Assembly: GCF_016545825.1 (NCBI RefSeq)
Contig: NC_052622.1
Location: 43,051,263 to 43,115,262, forward strand
Source of the DNA: Eucalyptus grandis
Taxonomy: Eukaryota; Streptophyta; Magnoliopsida; Myrtales; Myrtaceae
Direction of reading: 5' to 3'
Length of the DNA: 64,000 nt
Part shown: piece by piece, positions 1-12,019 of the stretch
Position numbering within the stretch: position 1 is the first letter of the stretch
Layout: each line of letters begins with the position of its first letter
Program-made: the position numbers and the translations under genes
The notes under the pieces: model-generated
The model's database searches: none
The model's input: the letters and a program-made list of their open reading frames with translations, nothing else
What the model was told of the DNA's origin: nothing

Positions 1-549
1 TGAAAGAAGAATGAAGTTGGTTATTGTACTGAATGGAAGATTAAAGAATTTTTGCAACTGCACCTTTTACTGGGTAGTAGGTGGTATTCCTTTTTAAACT
101 TTTTTTTTTTTGCCTAATTAGAAGTGTGGTTGCATTCCAAAAATCAGACAACAGTTAAATGAAAAGGCAAAAAGCAAGACAAAATTCAACATTGACTTAA
201 ATATGTAGATATACAAATAGATATACAGATGTGGAAATGAGCATGCATAATTTTTTATGACTTTATATTATTATATTGGATCAAATAAGAAAATGAACGA
301 TAACGATTAAACTATTCATTACTTTGTAAAATACTAAAAGAGAAGAATTTATTGCAAAAATAATCGATTCCTTTAGCCATCGGATTCTAAATTGAAAGAG
401 ATCGATCACTCTCTATCTCTTTGTAAAAAAATACTATTAACTAAGAACTTTACCTTTCATTTTATTTAAAAAATACATTTATATAAAATACTATACAATC
501 TAATCAATAATATAATTTTTTTGGGGTCATACAATAATTTAAGTTAAAA

Positions 550-598
<49 letters not shown>

Positions 599-613
599 CA
601 AGAGGCGATAAAA
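1..613. other. AT-rich upstream region, no gene seen
   Basis: This stretch is strongly AT-rich, has no credible coding exon, and ends in a TA microsatellite just before the RPA-interacting protein start codon. It probably holds the promoter and 5' leader of that gene, but no promoter element can be assigned with confidence. Confidence 0.5.
553..596. repeat. (TA)n microsatellite
   Basis: About 22 uninterrupted TA units end 18 bases before the ATG at 614. The tract lies in the presumed 5' leader or core promoter. Such tracts are length-variable, so it is a likely polymorphic marker. Confidence 0.95.
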
Positions 614-3600
614 ATGCCAGACGAAAACACCGCCAAAATCCTCTCTCCAAAATCGAAGCCGAACCTCCGCGAACCGGGAACGGAAGACCGCCGAGCGATG
701 CAGGACACGGCGGAGGAGCATCTCGATCGAGCCGCCGCCGCAGCCGCCGCGGAGACGGCGATCGCGAGGCGGCGGACGCCTCTGAAATCCCGCTCCGGCT
801 TCAACGATCGCTCCGGTTGGAAGCACAAGGTTGAGATTCTTCTTAATCCGCAGTAGTCCCGGTCGCGTTTATGCTCCTGGGTATTCGTCGGATTCGCAGT
901 CGGTTGCGTCGTCGACGCGCATTTTGTCTCCCCGATTGTTCCGGCGCGGGTGTTTCAGTGAATGGGTCGTTGAGAAATTGGCCGTTAATGCCGTGGTTCG
1001 TGTCGTGTGTAGCTCAGGGAGAATTGCTACCGGAGGGTCCGGGAGGATCGCGGCCGGCTGCTGTGGAAGATGAGATTGCCCGATTCCGAGCCCTGCACTA
1101 GCCAGGTTCGGTGATTTTCTCCACCTCTTTTCGAATGAATTCGAAGTCGTTTGTGTCGTTTGAGTTGTTTTTTTGACGAGGGAGTCCGCTCAAATGATCC
1201 TTCTTTTGGGTATCTTTTTCCACTTTTGATGGACTCTTTATTGAGTAAACTGCGTTGTCCGTGGTTCTCCATGCGTTTCGACTTGATTCGTAGCTAAGTG
1301 TAATGTTCTCTTTTTCTCAAAGTCCTGAAGTTGAACTGATCAAATAGGACGCAACGTGTAGAGATTTTTATAGGGTGGTGACTGCAGATTCAAATGATTG
1401 GCGAATATAAGTCCAGACGGCTTGGTCAATTATGTGGAGGAATTTAGGGGTTTACCGCATTCTGGAATTTATGCATTGATGGACTACTGCAAATTATGTG
1501 CGGACTAGTGTTTGGAATATTGCTAAATATGAGGAGTGGGAGAGTCTAGGTTCTTGCCTTGCCAACCAGAATTCCAGTAATCATGTCCAATGAGTTAAAT
1601 ATTTCCGCGTCAGAATTTCCTTGTCAAGCAGTGAACCAAGGATTGTGCATATGCTATGGGTCCTAATAAAGGATGTCCAGTAACCTTCATCTGATTGTTT
1701 GCCCCAGGTTGAGGGGTTGATGTTCCTAACTTGAAAGTGAAGGAACTCCCAGTAAAGTCTTATATGCATATTGCAGTAGTTCCCTGCCATAACAACCAAA
1801 GGAAGCCTGCTTAATTTCCCTTGTACCAGTTGCAGCTAACTCGTTTTCACTCGATGGGAAGCTAACTATCAAATCGAAAACAATGTTCATGCCTTTATAA
1901 TAAGGGGGAAAAGAATGTTGTTTATCCAGTGGTTGTTCTTGCAGGAATATATAAAATCTGCTTTTAGGGACATTGTCTCTGATGAATTGAAGAAAATAAA
2001 AAGTACCTCAGTTGCTGACAGTCTAAAAACTGTGCATGGCGCCCATGAACAAGCTGATATGCTTTGGGAATATGATGGGCTTCATAATGCTTATCAAGGT
2101 GATTGCGAAGAGATATTGTTGGAAATGCAAAGGATATTTTACGAGGATCTTGATTCAGAGCAAAACAGAAAAGGTAATGCTCTTTAGCAAAATGAAGTTT
2201 CTTCAGAGCGCTGTCTGATCATTTAGATTATAACTTGAGAACAACACAAACTAAGAGGTAGAGAATTTTTGTCTTTTTAGATGCACTCCACAATTTAATG
2301 AGCTTGACTCTTTTGCACAGTTCTTTCCTCCGTTAATCATGTCAGACATTATCCTCTTAGGTCAAGTAGTTCTACTCCCTTGATTAGCTTCATCTGTCGC
2401 CCAATATATGGGTGCTTGACTCTGCAATTTGACTGCTGAACTTAAGTATTTCGTTCACCGTGCAGAGAGTGAAAGCTGTGTTGACAATTGGGAAGATGAA
2501 GAAGATGAGCTTTTGGCATGTGCGGTTTTTGAACACATGCAGTTGAATGAGGATGAGGTATAATTAGTGTGCTCAACGGTAGTGACGAGATTCATTAACT
2601 AATCTAGCTTACATGGAAAAGGGAAAGAAGCTTCTTGTAGAAAGTCTGTCATATATTCCTGAGTTGGTTTAGTTATCAATTTTATGCAAGCTAAATGCAG
2701 ATACAATTATGTGTTTGTGTGAAAATAAAGCACTTAGAATTGTTGATTCATCTCTAGAGATGGCTTAGAACCAATAGTTTATTATCTAATGGATTTTTCT
2801 GTTCTAATGCTCCATCCAAGAGTCATAAGTATTTATCAAATCTGTTCCTATCTACAGAAGGCTGCTGGATCAAATGACGTCATTATTGTTTATTTTAAAT
2901 TTTCAGATTGTGCTCTCTTTTTCTTCTTTAAGAATACTAATGTAAAACTCAACTTTCCTTTTTAAAAAAGAACTGTTCGAAGAGCTGTTAATATCTTTGC
3001 ATTTTAGTCAGTGTGGCATGGCACTTTACTTATGATGTGGCAATATCATCATTGAATTCACGAAATTTGCAGACTTCTACACTAGTTATGACTTAGTTCT
3101 ATTCTGAAGTCTTCTTTGTTACGTTTTTTGGCCTTAATTTGGAGATATGTGTTCCTAATCCTACATAACAATCGCTGGTGCTAGGTAAGCAAGAGGGTTT
3201 GGTGCCCAATTTGTAAGCAAGGAGAGTTGCAAGAGAACCATAGTCTGATTTATTGCACCCTCTGCAATCTGAAGCTCAACAAAGGCACTGAGGTCCTGGT
3301 CTCCTCCCCTGATCTTGGTATTTTAATATGTTATAATGCAAGTAGCTCGTATCATTTTCTAATGGTCGATGGTGTTGAAATATACTAGCCGACTGCGGTA
3401 TGATTAGTGGATAATCATGGACAAATGTCTGAATGTTATGTTTAAACCTGCTCCTTCAATCACGATGAAAGATCATTTGTGTGCCTGTTCATGTCAAGTA
3501 TACAATTGCCTAACGTGTTGAGCGATGGGGTGGTTGCTGATATCTTTACTCAGTTAAACTCAATTCACAATTACTTAGGAGCTGTACTACAGAGTATGGA

Positions 3601-3881
3601 GAGACGATTGCACTTAGTTCCTAAAACCCTAACTTATCTAATGACCATCTACTACCAATTCATTGATCCCACTAAATATGCTTCAATAGTTGATGACTCC
3701 AGAAATCATTGTGTTTCAGATTAACTTGGATTTGTTGAGGTTTCGGCTTGCAGAAGCTCATTCGGAACATCTTGATCGAGGTTGCAGATTAAAACCCAAC
3801 TTCAGTGTCGAGACAATTATTGATCTCACAGCTTTGTATCTAGTCTGCTCTGGCTGTCAAACATTTGAGGTTGTCGTATAG
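614..3881 (+). CDS. RPA-interacting protein (RPAIN family)
   Basis: Six-exon gene encoding 299 aa: 614-829, 1013-1105, 1945-2173, 2466-2557, 3185-3292 and 3720-3881. All junctions are GT-AG and phase is continuous. RPAIN proteins bind replication protein A and help carry it into the nucleus. Visible hallmarks are the basic N-terminal motif spanning exons 1-2 ([16 protein letters not shown], then LLWKMRLP), a central acidic segment rich in Glu/Asp (exon 4), and a C-terminal zinc-binding region with CxxC pairs CPIC, CTLC and CSGC. The ATG at 614 was chosen as the first in frame; a second in-frame ATG at 698 is possible. The first 70 residues contain an Ala run and are poorly conserved, as is usual here. 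It converges on the ABCG gene at 4970. Family assignment rests on motif recognition and is strong. Confidence 0.88.
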
Positions 3882-4969
3882 CTTCTTTTCTTGCTAAAGC
3901 GTTTCTCTTTAAATTTTTGAGGACAAGATTTTTCTTTCGTGTAGAATTTATTTATGTCATAGAATTAGTTCATTGATTTGTGTTGGCTCCCACAAACTTT
4001 CTTGTAGAGGTACATAAGGTCATGTCCTTGCTAAGATTGGTTGACTGGATTATCTCTTCTTGCGACTCCCATCATCATATCTAAGGAGTAGAATTAGAGG
4101 CATATCATCCTTAAATTTTAACCAGTCTCTTGGACTATCATTGTTGCTGCTAGATGTTACTCCCTTCTAAAGATGTTATGGGAGGTAAATTCAACCAAAT
4201 GCCTGTCAAAGTGTCAAGATCTGATGCTCTATGGTTGTTATGCCTCGACTTCTTTAGAAAAGGTCTCAGCCATTTAATCAAATCGTCGTGACCATAGAAG
4301 GGAGTAGAACAGTAGATGAATTTGCGGAGAATGGTTCATGATCATGAAAGGATTTAAATTATGATCTTCTTTTGTGTTCCATTTATTGAATATTTCACCA
4401 AAGAAAATGACTGTTCATCAAAGAGGCTGTCCTGCGTAATAATGGTGCTCAGAGAGCCTGCTGATGTCGGAGTAGCCAATTTCAGATGGGCAGGGTGAAG
4501 GCTGTTTTGCCGAAATGGGGTTTCTATAGATCCACCCGCCGGGGGGTATCAATTCCTCGGTCATAAGCCGTCGTAACCACGTGGTTTCTAACAATTCTTA
4601 TACAAAGTGGCGTAACACATAAAAATTTACGATCAAGGTGGGAGATTTTCTTGTCTGATGGAATGGCTACCGATGTCTTGAGAACCATTTACTCAGAGGG
4701 ATTCCAGTAAGTCCCTCGGCAAGAGTAGCTGCATAAACAGAGAATACCTTTCCAGAATAGAGAATTGCAGAAATAGACCAAGCAGATGTTTTGCATGTTA
4801 TGAGCATTGAATTACCATCCATCTAATTTGGCCCTAGTGAAGAAAAAGAACTTCAATTCATGTTTTCAGTTATATTACTTCCCTGATCATAATCAAGGTT
4901 GATTAAGTCATAGATTCGAATTATAGCTCGCATCAACATAAAGATGGAGGACAAGACCACACCCTATGG
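3882..4969. other. intergenic region between convergent genes
   Basis: It holds the 3' flanks of the RPA-interacting protein gene (+) and the ABCG gene (-). I see no coding exon, no RNA gene and no clear repeat. Confidence 0.6.
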
Positions 4970-7900
4970 CTAATTTCTACCAGTCCTGTTTTCATGGTTA
5001 GTCACATAGGCCCTCAGAGAAGGCGACTGGGTCAGGACATCAGGAGTGACTGTGGTGTTCTGAGTCCCATTCTTCAGCATCATCCTCCTCCTGGCTATGT
5101 AACCCCTGACCCAAGGAGTCACATCCTCATTGATCTTGATCATGATGAAGAAGACAATGCGGTATATCACGATCATGCTGAAGAGCACCGTGAGGTCTAC
5201 CCATTTCGATCGGCTCACGTCTATCTGAAACACGTTTACCAGAATATACTCTCCTGGGATCTTGGGGAGGTCTGGCGACTGGTTGTCGAACAGCAAGCCC
5301 TTCAGGTCGTTCTGGTATTGCCCCTGGAACAATTGTCCGACTGATTTTAATTATCTTAAGAATATTTTTCTTTCGAGTAATGAGATTGATGAAATTTTCA
5401 TCCTTTACCTGAAGAGCCCAGAAGTGGAAACTGATATAGGACATTGGATACCGCCACACGGGCTTCGGGATGTCCTTCGGGAGCCTGAAGTAGCCGGAAA
5501 CTAGCATGAATATGCCCTGGAATAAGGAGCAAGTATTAGGTGGACTTGAAATTGAAAAGAGATACATGATTGGTTGGTGAAGGAGTTCAGCTCAAATCAC
5601 TAGGCTGCATTTTATGCTAGTTTCAGCAAATTCAATTCTCAAGAGCAATCGATGCAGAAACAAGTTACTTTGAACACTATTGTAGATTTCTGAAAGGAAG
5701 GGCTAGTTTTTCCTAAGTCAAATAACTGGATAATGATTCAAAACTTATATATGCAATGTATTGCAGACTCATTCATCTGTGTCGAAAATAAAATCGACAG
5801 CAATGAATAAGAAACCTGAATTCCAGCCCCTATGATGATGCCCATGAGGAAGTTGGGGACCACGCTGGCGATTGCCATCATCAAGCTCTCCACAACAGTG
5901 ACGCTCGCGTAAAGGGACAGGACAAAGAACAGGTAGTGTATGAACCCAGGGTGGAGGTGAACCATGAAGTAACAGATGGTCCCCGAGAGGAACGTGATCA
6001 ATATGAGGAACGGCATTGCAGAGAATGTGTTGCTGACGACGAATGCGGTGACACCGTAGTGGCCGTTCATTCTCTCCCTTTGGAAAACCTGAAGATGTTT
6101 GGACCGTTATGTACAGTTTGGTCTCATAGCCATCGATGGTCTGTGAGGCGTAAGGAAGTGAACATCACCTTCATATCTTCTACAAAAGATGGAAATCCTC
6201 CAATTGACATAAACGTGACAAAGCCAAAGACGAAAGACGCACAGGCACCTCTTGCCTGTATGACAACCGAAATCGAGAGATCAAAAGGCATTAGCCATAG
6301 GTGATACTTCCTTAGATAAGGTGAAACGGGGAAAAAACCGATTAATCGTCCACCAGTCGTGAACTGTAAACAGAGCCGAGAATGCGAATTTTAACATACC
6401 AAGATTGAACTATAGCCGGTCCCTACATTCAGATAGATCGTGCCGATGCAGATTGTGACCAGAACATAGATCACGAGCCTCAGCCAGTAATACCCAAAGT
6501 CCCTCGACATGTTAGTGAAGGAACGCTTGGTCAAGGCAAAAGCTTGCATGAAGAAACTAGCCTGACTGCCTCCTGAATCGAGTATCGTTCCTTTCTGCAA
6601 CAACATGGTATGGAGGATACATTAAACCAGAAGACTCCACAAGAAACGGTCATGATGGGAAAGAAGTTGAGTAGCGTATACAAGAAACGGAAGCTGACTT
6701 ACAACTCTGGACATGTCCTCGACCTTTTCTTGAGTCGAATAGTAGTGTTGGGAAGACCGATAAAAATCAATGAGAACTTGGGTAGCTTTAGCTGTGGTAG
6801 TCCTATCCAAAGGATCATCACTTGCCAAAACCTGCGTCAATCATCGGAATTACTTCGTCCCAGTTTAGAATAACATGATTCATCGATTGCAACACTAAGT
6901 TCTGAGAAGCTTTGATGGGCATACAATGCACACATATAACTTGAGATTTGAAGAAAAGAAATTTGTGTACCTTATGTTTCATAGACCCCTTGAGAGTGGC
7001 TTTGACTTTATCAAAGTCAGAGTTGATGCATCTGAGGAAATGATCAGATGGATTCCTCAGAGCAGGGCACGGGAATCCAGCTTGAGCAAAGAACTGCAGC
7101 ATTACCAAGCGTCATGTAAGGCTCAAGAGCAGTTTTGAAACATCAGAACAATTCCGTGTCTTGAGAACGAGAATGGATCACCTCGTACGCTTGTGAAGCA
7201 GGACCAAAATAAACGTTCTTTCCACCGGAAAGAAGGCACAGCCTATCGAACAGCTCGAAGACTTCGCTGCTCGGCTGATGTACGGATGCAATCACGGTCC
7301 TGCCATCTCTTGATAGGCTGCGTAGTGTCTGGGTCACGAAGAAAGCTGAAGCACTGCCATAAAATTTGACTTACAAGGAGTAAGTTCAAGTTCAATCTAC
7401 TATATACTTTCACGCTGATTTCCATGTTTACTACATTACAGTCGAGTTTGCCTATAATTATGATTAAATCAGCACCTGTCGAGGCCGCTGGTGGGCTCGT
7501 CGAGGAAGAGCAACCGAGGGCGCATGAGGATCTCGAGGGCGATGCTGACGCGCCGCTTCTCCCCGCCGCTGATCCCGCGCAGGTGCCAGTTCCCAATCAC
7601 TGTGTCAGCACAGTCCTGGAGGCCCATCTCAATGATGGTGCCCTCGACCAGCGCCCGCTTCTCCTCCCACAGCATTTTGTCCGGCAGCCGCAGCCTCGCC
7701 GAGTACATTATCGTCTCCCTCACCGTCAGCGTCCCGATCAGCGTGTCATCTTGCGTCACGTACGCCTACATCAAGCAAAATAACAAAAAATTATCAATCG
7801 TACACTCGCATACAGAATCGAAACCTTACGCAACACGGCGACCTCATGGTCAGAATTTGCATCTGCTTTCTAAAATATTAAGATGTGAACACTTCAAGAA

Positions 7901-8934
7901 GTCAATTTCTATTGCGCCTCCAAGATGCGGAGCACAGTGCTCCTATGGAATGACAGGTCTTTACGGTACTTTCAGCGCGTACTCCACTTTCCTCATGTAC
8001 AGAAATGTGGATCCTACACTTGCTGGAGACTCATTAACTATGAAGGACAGCGTATCCATAAAGAGGAAATTCTCCGGCAGGCTCTCCTTAAGAACAATCA
8101 ACTGTGCAATGTAAGTTCCCAACCAAGGGGTACCATCTTCTAACTCCTCATTCAATCCACCAAATGAACCGGACACCTAAAACGTCACATCTGAATCCGA
8201 CGAATACTGTCCAACTTTCTTTAACTGTGCCTGACCTAAATACTTTGTCCTGACTTCGCTTCGGTTCAGTTCTTTAAGGACGATGATCATTTAATTGACC
8301 ATGTCTCATCAAGTACCATTCTTGGCTTAATTACAAATAGCCTCAAACAGCCAAGTTCCAAATGAAACGGAGATGATTAACCTACACGGTCGAAACATCC
8401 ATCGTCTGGTTGGTCTTATTATAATTTCTTAACCGCTGTCTTTAATATTCATAGAATCGTCGCTGTTTGAAGGGGAAAAAAGAAAAGGATGGTAAGAGTA
8501 GCCAGATTACTCACAGCACTTCCAAAGGACAGCTTGGCCTTGCGGCCATTGAGCAGGATGGTGCCGGAGAGGAAGGTGTTGGCGGCGAGCCGGCTCGCGA
8601 GGGCGTCGAGGAGCGTCGACTTGCCAGAGCCGGATGGCCCCATGAGCGCCGTGAGCGTTCCCGGCTCGGCATACCCCGTGAGCCCGTCGAGCACCTTCAG
8701 GGCCTCCCCATGCCCAAGTGTCGCCGTCACAGTCAGGTCCCGCCACGCCAGCCGAGCCAACACGTCGCCGCCACCGTGCTCCAGGTCGTGGCTCCTGCCC
8801 CTCCACAGCGTTTGGCTCAGCGGGCTCAGCCCGATCACGAACCCTCCGTTAGTACAACTAGAAGCACCATTGTCGTCGTGACTGTTACCGTCGTTCGCGT
8901 TGCTGGTTCCATGCCAACTCGCTTCAATCTCCAT
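4970..8934 (-). CDS. ABCG11-like: ABCG half transporter, ABCG11/WBC11 type
   Basis: Ten-exon gene encoding 716 aa: 8934-8515, 7765-7476, 7353-7182, 7093-6971, 6831-6703, 6594-6400, 6255-6169, 6088-5816, 5516-5409 and 5323-4970. Junctions are GT-AG and phase is continuous. ABCG11 exports cuticular wax and cutin precursors across the epidermal plasma membrane as a homodimer or with other ABCG half transporters. The protein has Walker [10 protein letters not shown] (99-107), Q-loop YVTQDD (142-147), signature ISGGEKRR (205-212), Walker B LLFLDE (225-230) and the H-loop His at about 262. An ABC2-type membrane domain follows in exons 6-10. The C-terminus has the family-typical segments [16 protein letters not shown] and GTQNTT. 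Length is close to Arabidopsis ABCG11 (703 aa); the Asn/Asp-rich N-terminus is longer. The start MEIEAS matches the family. No break was found. GA/CT microsatellites sit directly upstream of the ATG. Confidence 0.95.
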
Positions 8935-8940
8935 CTAATT

Positions 8941-8941
<1 letters not shown>

Positions 8942-8977
<36 letters not shown>

Positions 8978-9035
8978 ATGGTGTGAGAGGGTGAGAGAGA
9001 TGGAAGTGGAGAGAGTAGGATGTGAATGAATGCAG

Positions 9036-9072
<37 letters not shown>
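8942..9072. repeat. two (GA)n microsatellites in the ABCG 5' leader
   Basis: Uninterrupted AG/GA runs lie at 8942-8974 and 9038-9072, the first beginning 8 bases upstream of the ABCG start codon. On the coding (-) strand they read as CT tracts, which are common in plant 5' leaders and core promoters. Confidence 0.9.
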
Positions 9073-9075
<3 letters not shown>

Positions 9076-9294
9076 AGAAAGAAATGAAGAGTTTGTGACG
9101 CTATTTTAACATGTATTTTCATGCAAAAGGAGCCTGCAACTGAAAAGGTTCATGACCAAAATGGACGAACCTTCGGCCACGCAAATGGCCAGAAGCTCTC
9201 GATGCCTTTTTGTCAAGGAGAGGAAAAGAGCAGCATACGACTCTCGATGAGCAAGAGCAACTCCTTCTATCTTGAAAATTTTCTTTTCAACTAG

Positions 9295-9420
9295 TCTCTC
9301 TCTCTCTCTCTCTCTTCTTTTTGTCATGGAGAAAAAAAAGCAGCAACTTCTTCTATCTGGAAAATGTTCTTTTCAACTAGTCTCTCTCTTTCGCCAAAAA
9401 AAAAAAAAAAAAAAAAAACT

Positions 9421-9461
<41 letters not shown>
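9295..9461. repeat. (CT)n and poly-A tracts
   Basis: CT runs lie at 9295-9315 and 9423-9461, with a 23-base A run between them at about 9396-9418. A phrase of about 20 bases including CTTTTCAACTAGTCTCTC occurs twice, near 9281-9300 and 9369-9388, so the tract looks locally duplicated. It probably belongs to the upstream region of the ABCG gene. Confidence 0.85.
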
Positions 9462-9462
<1 letters not shown>

Positions 9463-10888
9463 GGTTAAAACTCAGGAACGTGTTCCTTCTTTCTTCCTCT
9501 TTCTTGAACTTGGAATTGGACTCGCATGGTAACATTGATGGATGCTGGTGGGTGTTGGGTAGGGCCATTCAATGCGACTTAACCGACCCACCGTGAGAAA
9601 CCCTAATGAAATTATTATTAAACCCTAGAAGAACCAGTTTGTCCCGCGACGGCGACAGAAGAGATCAGAGGCTTTCGAGCTCTTTTGGTGCTAAGGGAAT
9701 TGAAGAGGGTACCTAATATGATGATCCAGTGCAATTCAAATGGCAACCCTAGTAATGTCCATTCTCAAATTGTTGAGGAAGAGATAGAGAGAGGTGGGGC
9801 TTGCGAGATCAATATAGCAAGCGATACGACATACTATTATTGGGGCTTGAATCGGGTTCATTTAGAATGCTGTCTTGCAATCGTGCACATCGCTTCACAT
9901 ACCCATTTCGAACGTTGGATTGGATGAGCCACGTGTCACTTATTACATCCGTTCAAGCCATTGGACCTTACTCTCTACTTCTGGATACTTGCTAATACAT
10001 GGTTTTTTGCTAGAGCTTTATTTTACTCGGTAAAATTATACGCATGTGATGCTGGTCCCGTTAGAACCATTTCGTATTGCCCGGGCGGGACATATAGATA
10101 GTTTTATTTTGATTTGATCTCGTTAGTAGCCGATGAACCCGAACGAGATTGCAATTAATACCTTAAGACCATCTCTTGAATATCCCAAAATACAATCCGA
10201 TTCAGAGAGAGAGAGAGAGAGATTATGATAAAGAGAGTTTTTAGTTTGGTGGTCGACCTTGAACTCGGGTGGGGTTCGATGTTTAGATGGATGGCGAAAC
10301 CTCGGCAGCTAATTCAATGCCACGTGGACGCTTCGACGGCGCAGTCCCGACCAGGCCGCCCGCGATCTCGCCACGTCGTCGCTCTTCGGATGGTACAGGA
10401 ACCTCATTTATGCATGGTTCCTTATCAATTGTCAATATCGTGTCGTGGTAACACGCGGACGTGCGCCCCCGATCTTGGCTCACTATCGTCCGTCCTAATT
10501 AAAAGGAGCCACCTGGTCCAAAATCCTCATCAAAAGCTTAAAAAAAATGAGAAAAAAAATGGAGAGAAGACTTTTTATATCAGTTTCTCGATGATCGTAC
10601 CTATAACGTTGTGCGGGTGGGAGCATGGTTTGATGGTAAAATCTGAAACCTGAGAACATAACCGATGAAACCTATCTGGTTTTAAGTTTTAAGACATGTA
10701 GAATAAATTTCAGGTTTAAAAAATTGGGAAATTTGTTTCGATGAGTAGAATCTGAATTCTACATTAATGAAATTTGGAACTTGAGACCTGTAACCTAAAA
10801 CTTGAAACAAGTTTTGTGTTTTTGTTGATTTATATTTTCGCACAATCTTGCAGTAGTATTTATGACATTTGATGATGAGTATCTAATC
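9462..10888. other. intergenic region, no gene recognised
   Basis: Two telo-box-like motifs (AAACCCTAA near 9598 and AAACCCTAG near 9621) precede an open stretch around 9680-9927. It encodes no recognisable protein, and a real gene here cannot be shown. A short GA run lies at 10205-10222. The open frame at 10225-10653 has no family features and is probably chance. Confidence 0.5.
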
Positions 10889-12009
10889 AGGAAAATTGTT
10901 TAAAAAGTTCTAAATCTATTGTACTTTTGCTAATTCAGTTATAAATATTTTAATTTTGCCAATTGAGTCATAAACCTTTTTCACTTCTTGTCGATTTAGT
11001 TAGTCCGGCCAATTTTGGCCGGAAAATGCTGACGTGGACGCTAGCGGTGCCGCATAGGACTGCTGGCGCTGACGTGGACAATTTTTAATAATATTTTAAT
11101 ATATTTTTAAACTTTTTGATTTTTGTTGTTGTTTCCTTTTCTTTTTTTTTTGGGCTTTTTCACAGGCGATGGCTAGCCACAGCCGGCTGGCCTCGCCCGC
11201 CACAGGTGAGGCCCGATCGAGCGAGGAGGAGCATTGGTGAGGGGAGCCCTTGCCTAGGCGCGGCTCGAAAAGGGTTGCTAGGGCGAGGCCGACCCTCCCC
11301 AGGGCCGGGCGGCCTCATCGGTCATTGGCCGAGCGATGGCGACGCCGTGCGAGGCCACCTTGGCCTTAGCAAGGGCTGGCCTCACCAAATCTGGTGAGGG
11401 GAGCCCTCGCCGAGGCTCGCCTTGGCCCAAGTGAGCGTCAACCTTGCCCCTGGCCGGGCAGGCGACGGTCGGCCACGAGCCAACGCCCGCTCGGCCGGGG
11501 AGGGCCGGCCTCGTCAAATCTGGTTTGGGCAAGGCCAATGCTTGCTTGGGCGAGGGCGAGCCTCGACGAGAGCTCCCATTGCCAGATCTGGCGAGGCCGC
11601 CCTAGCCTGGGGGAGGGTCAGCCTCACGCAGGCAACCCTTGTCGAGCTGCGCCTGGGCGAGGGCTCCCCTCGCTGGTGCTCCTCCTCGCTCGACCAGGCC
11701 TTGACTATGGCAGGTGAGGCCAGCCAGCCGGCTGTGACCAGTGGCCGACCACTGGAAAAGGCCAAGGAAAAAAATAAAAGAAAAGAAAAAAGGGAAAAAA
11801 CAAAAGAAAATTAAAAATTATTCACGTCAGCGCTGGTAATCCTACGTGGCACTATCGACGTCCGCGTCAGCATTTTCCAGCTAAAATTGGCTGAATAGAC
11901 CGAATCGGCAAGAAGTGAAAATGTTTATGACTCAATTGGCAAAATTAAAAGGTTTAGAATTGAATTGGTAAAAGCGTAATAGGTTTAGGACTTTTTGGAT
12001 AATTTTCCC
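10889..12009. mobile_element. non-autonomous foldback MULE-like element
   Basis: A 1,121 bp element is bounded by near-identical 10-bp direct repeats, GTATCTAATC (10879-10888) and GTATATAATC (12010-12019). Its arms are long inverted repeats: about 10889-11316 pairs with 11593-12009. Terminal sequences are AGGAAAATTGTTTAAAAAGT and, on the other strand, GGGAAAATTATCCAAAAAGT. The arm ends are AT-rich, while the inner arms and centre (about 11160-11750) are very GC-rich. Open frames in the GC-rich core are on all strands and resemble no transposase, so I do not call them genes. Terminal repeats over 100 bp and a 9-10 bp target duplication fit Mutator-like elements. The superfamily is inferred; the inverted repeats and flanking duplication are seen directly. 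Confidence 0.85.
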
Positions 12010-12019
12010 GTATATAATC

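Noticed and set aside
8449..8943. Long open frames on the + strand over ABCG exon 1
   Set aside because: They are antisense shadows of a well-supported, GC-rich coding exon.
10225..10653. 142-codon open frame
   Set aside because: It has no homologous look, sits beside a GA repeat, and has an unusual composition mix; probably chance.
11116..11814. Several GC-rich open frames of 80-130 codons on both strands
   Set aside because: They lie within the inverted arms and core of the foldback element, mirror each other, and show only compositional bias with no known domain.
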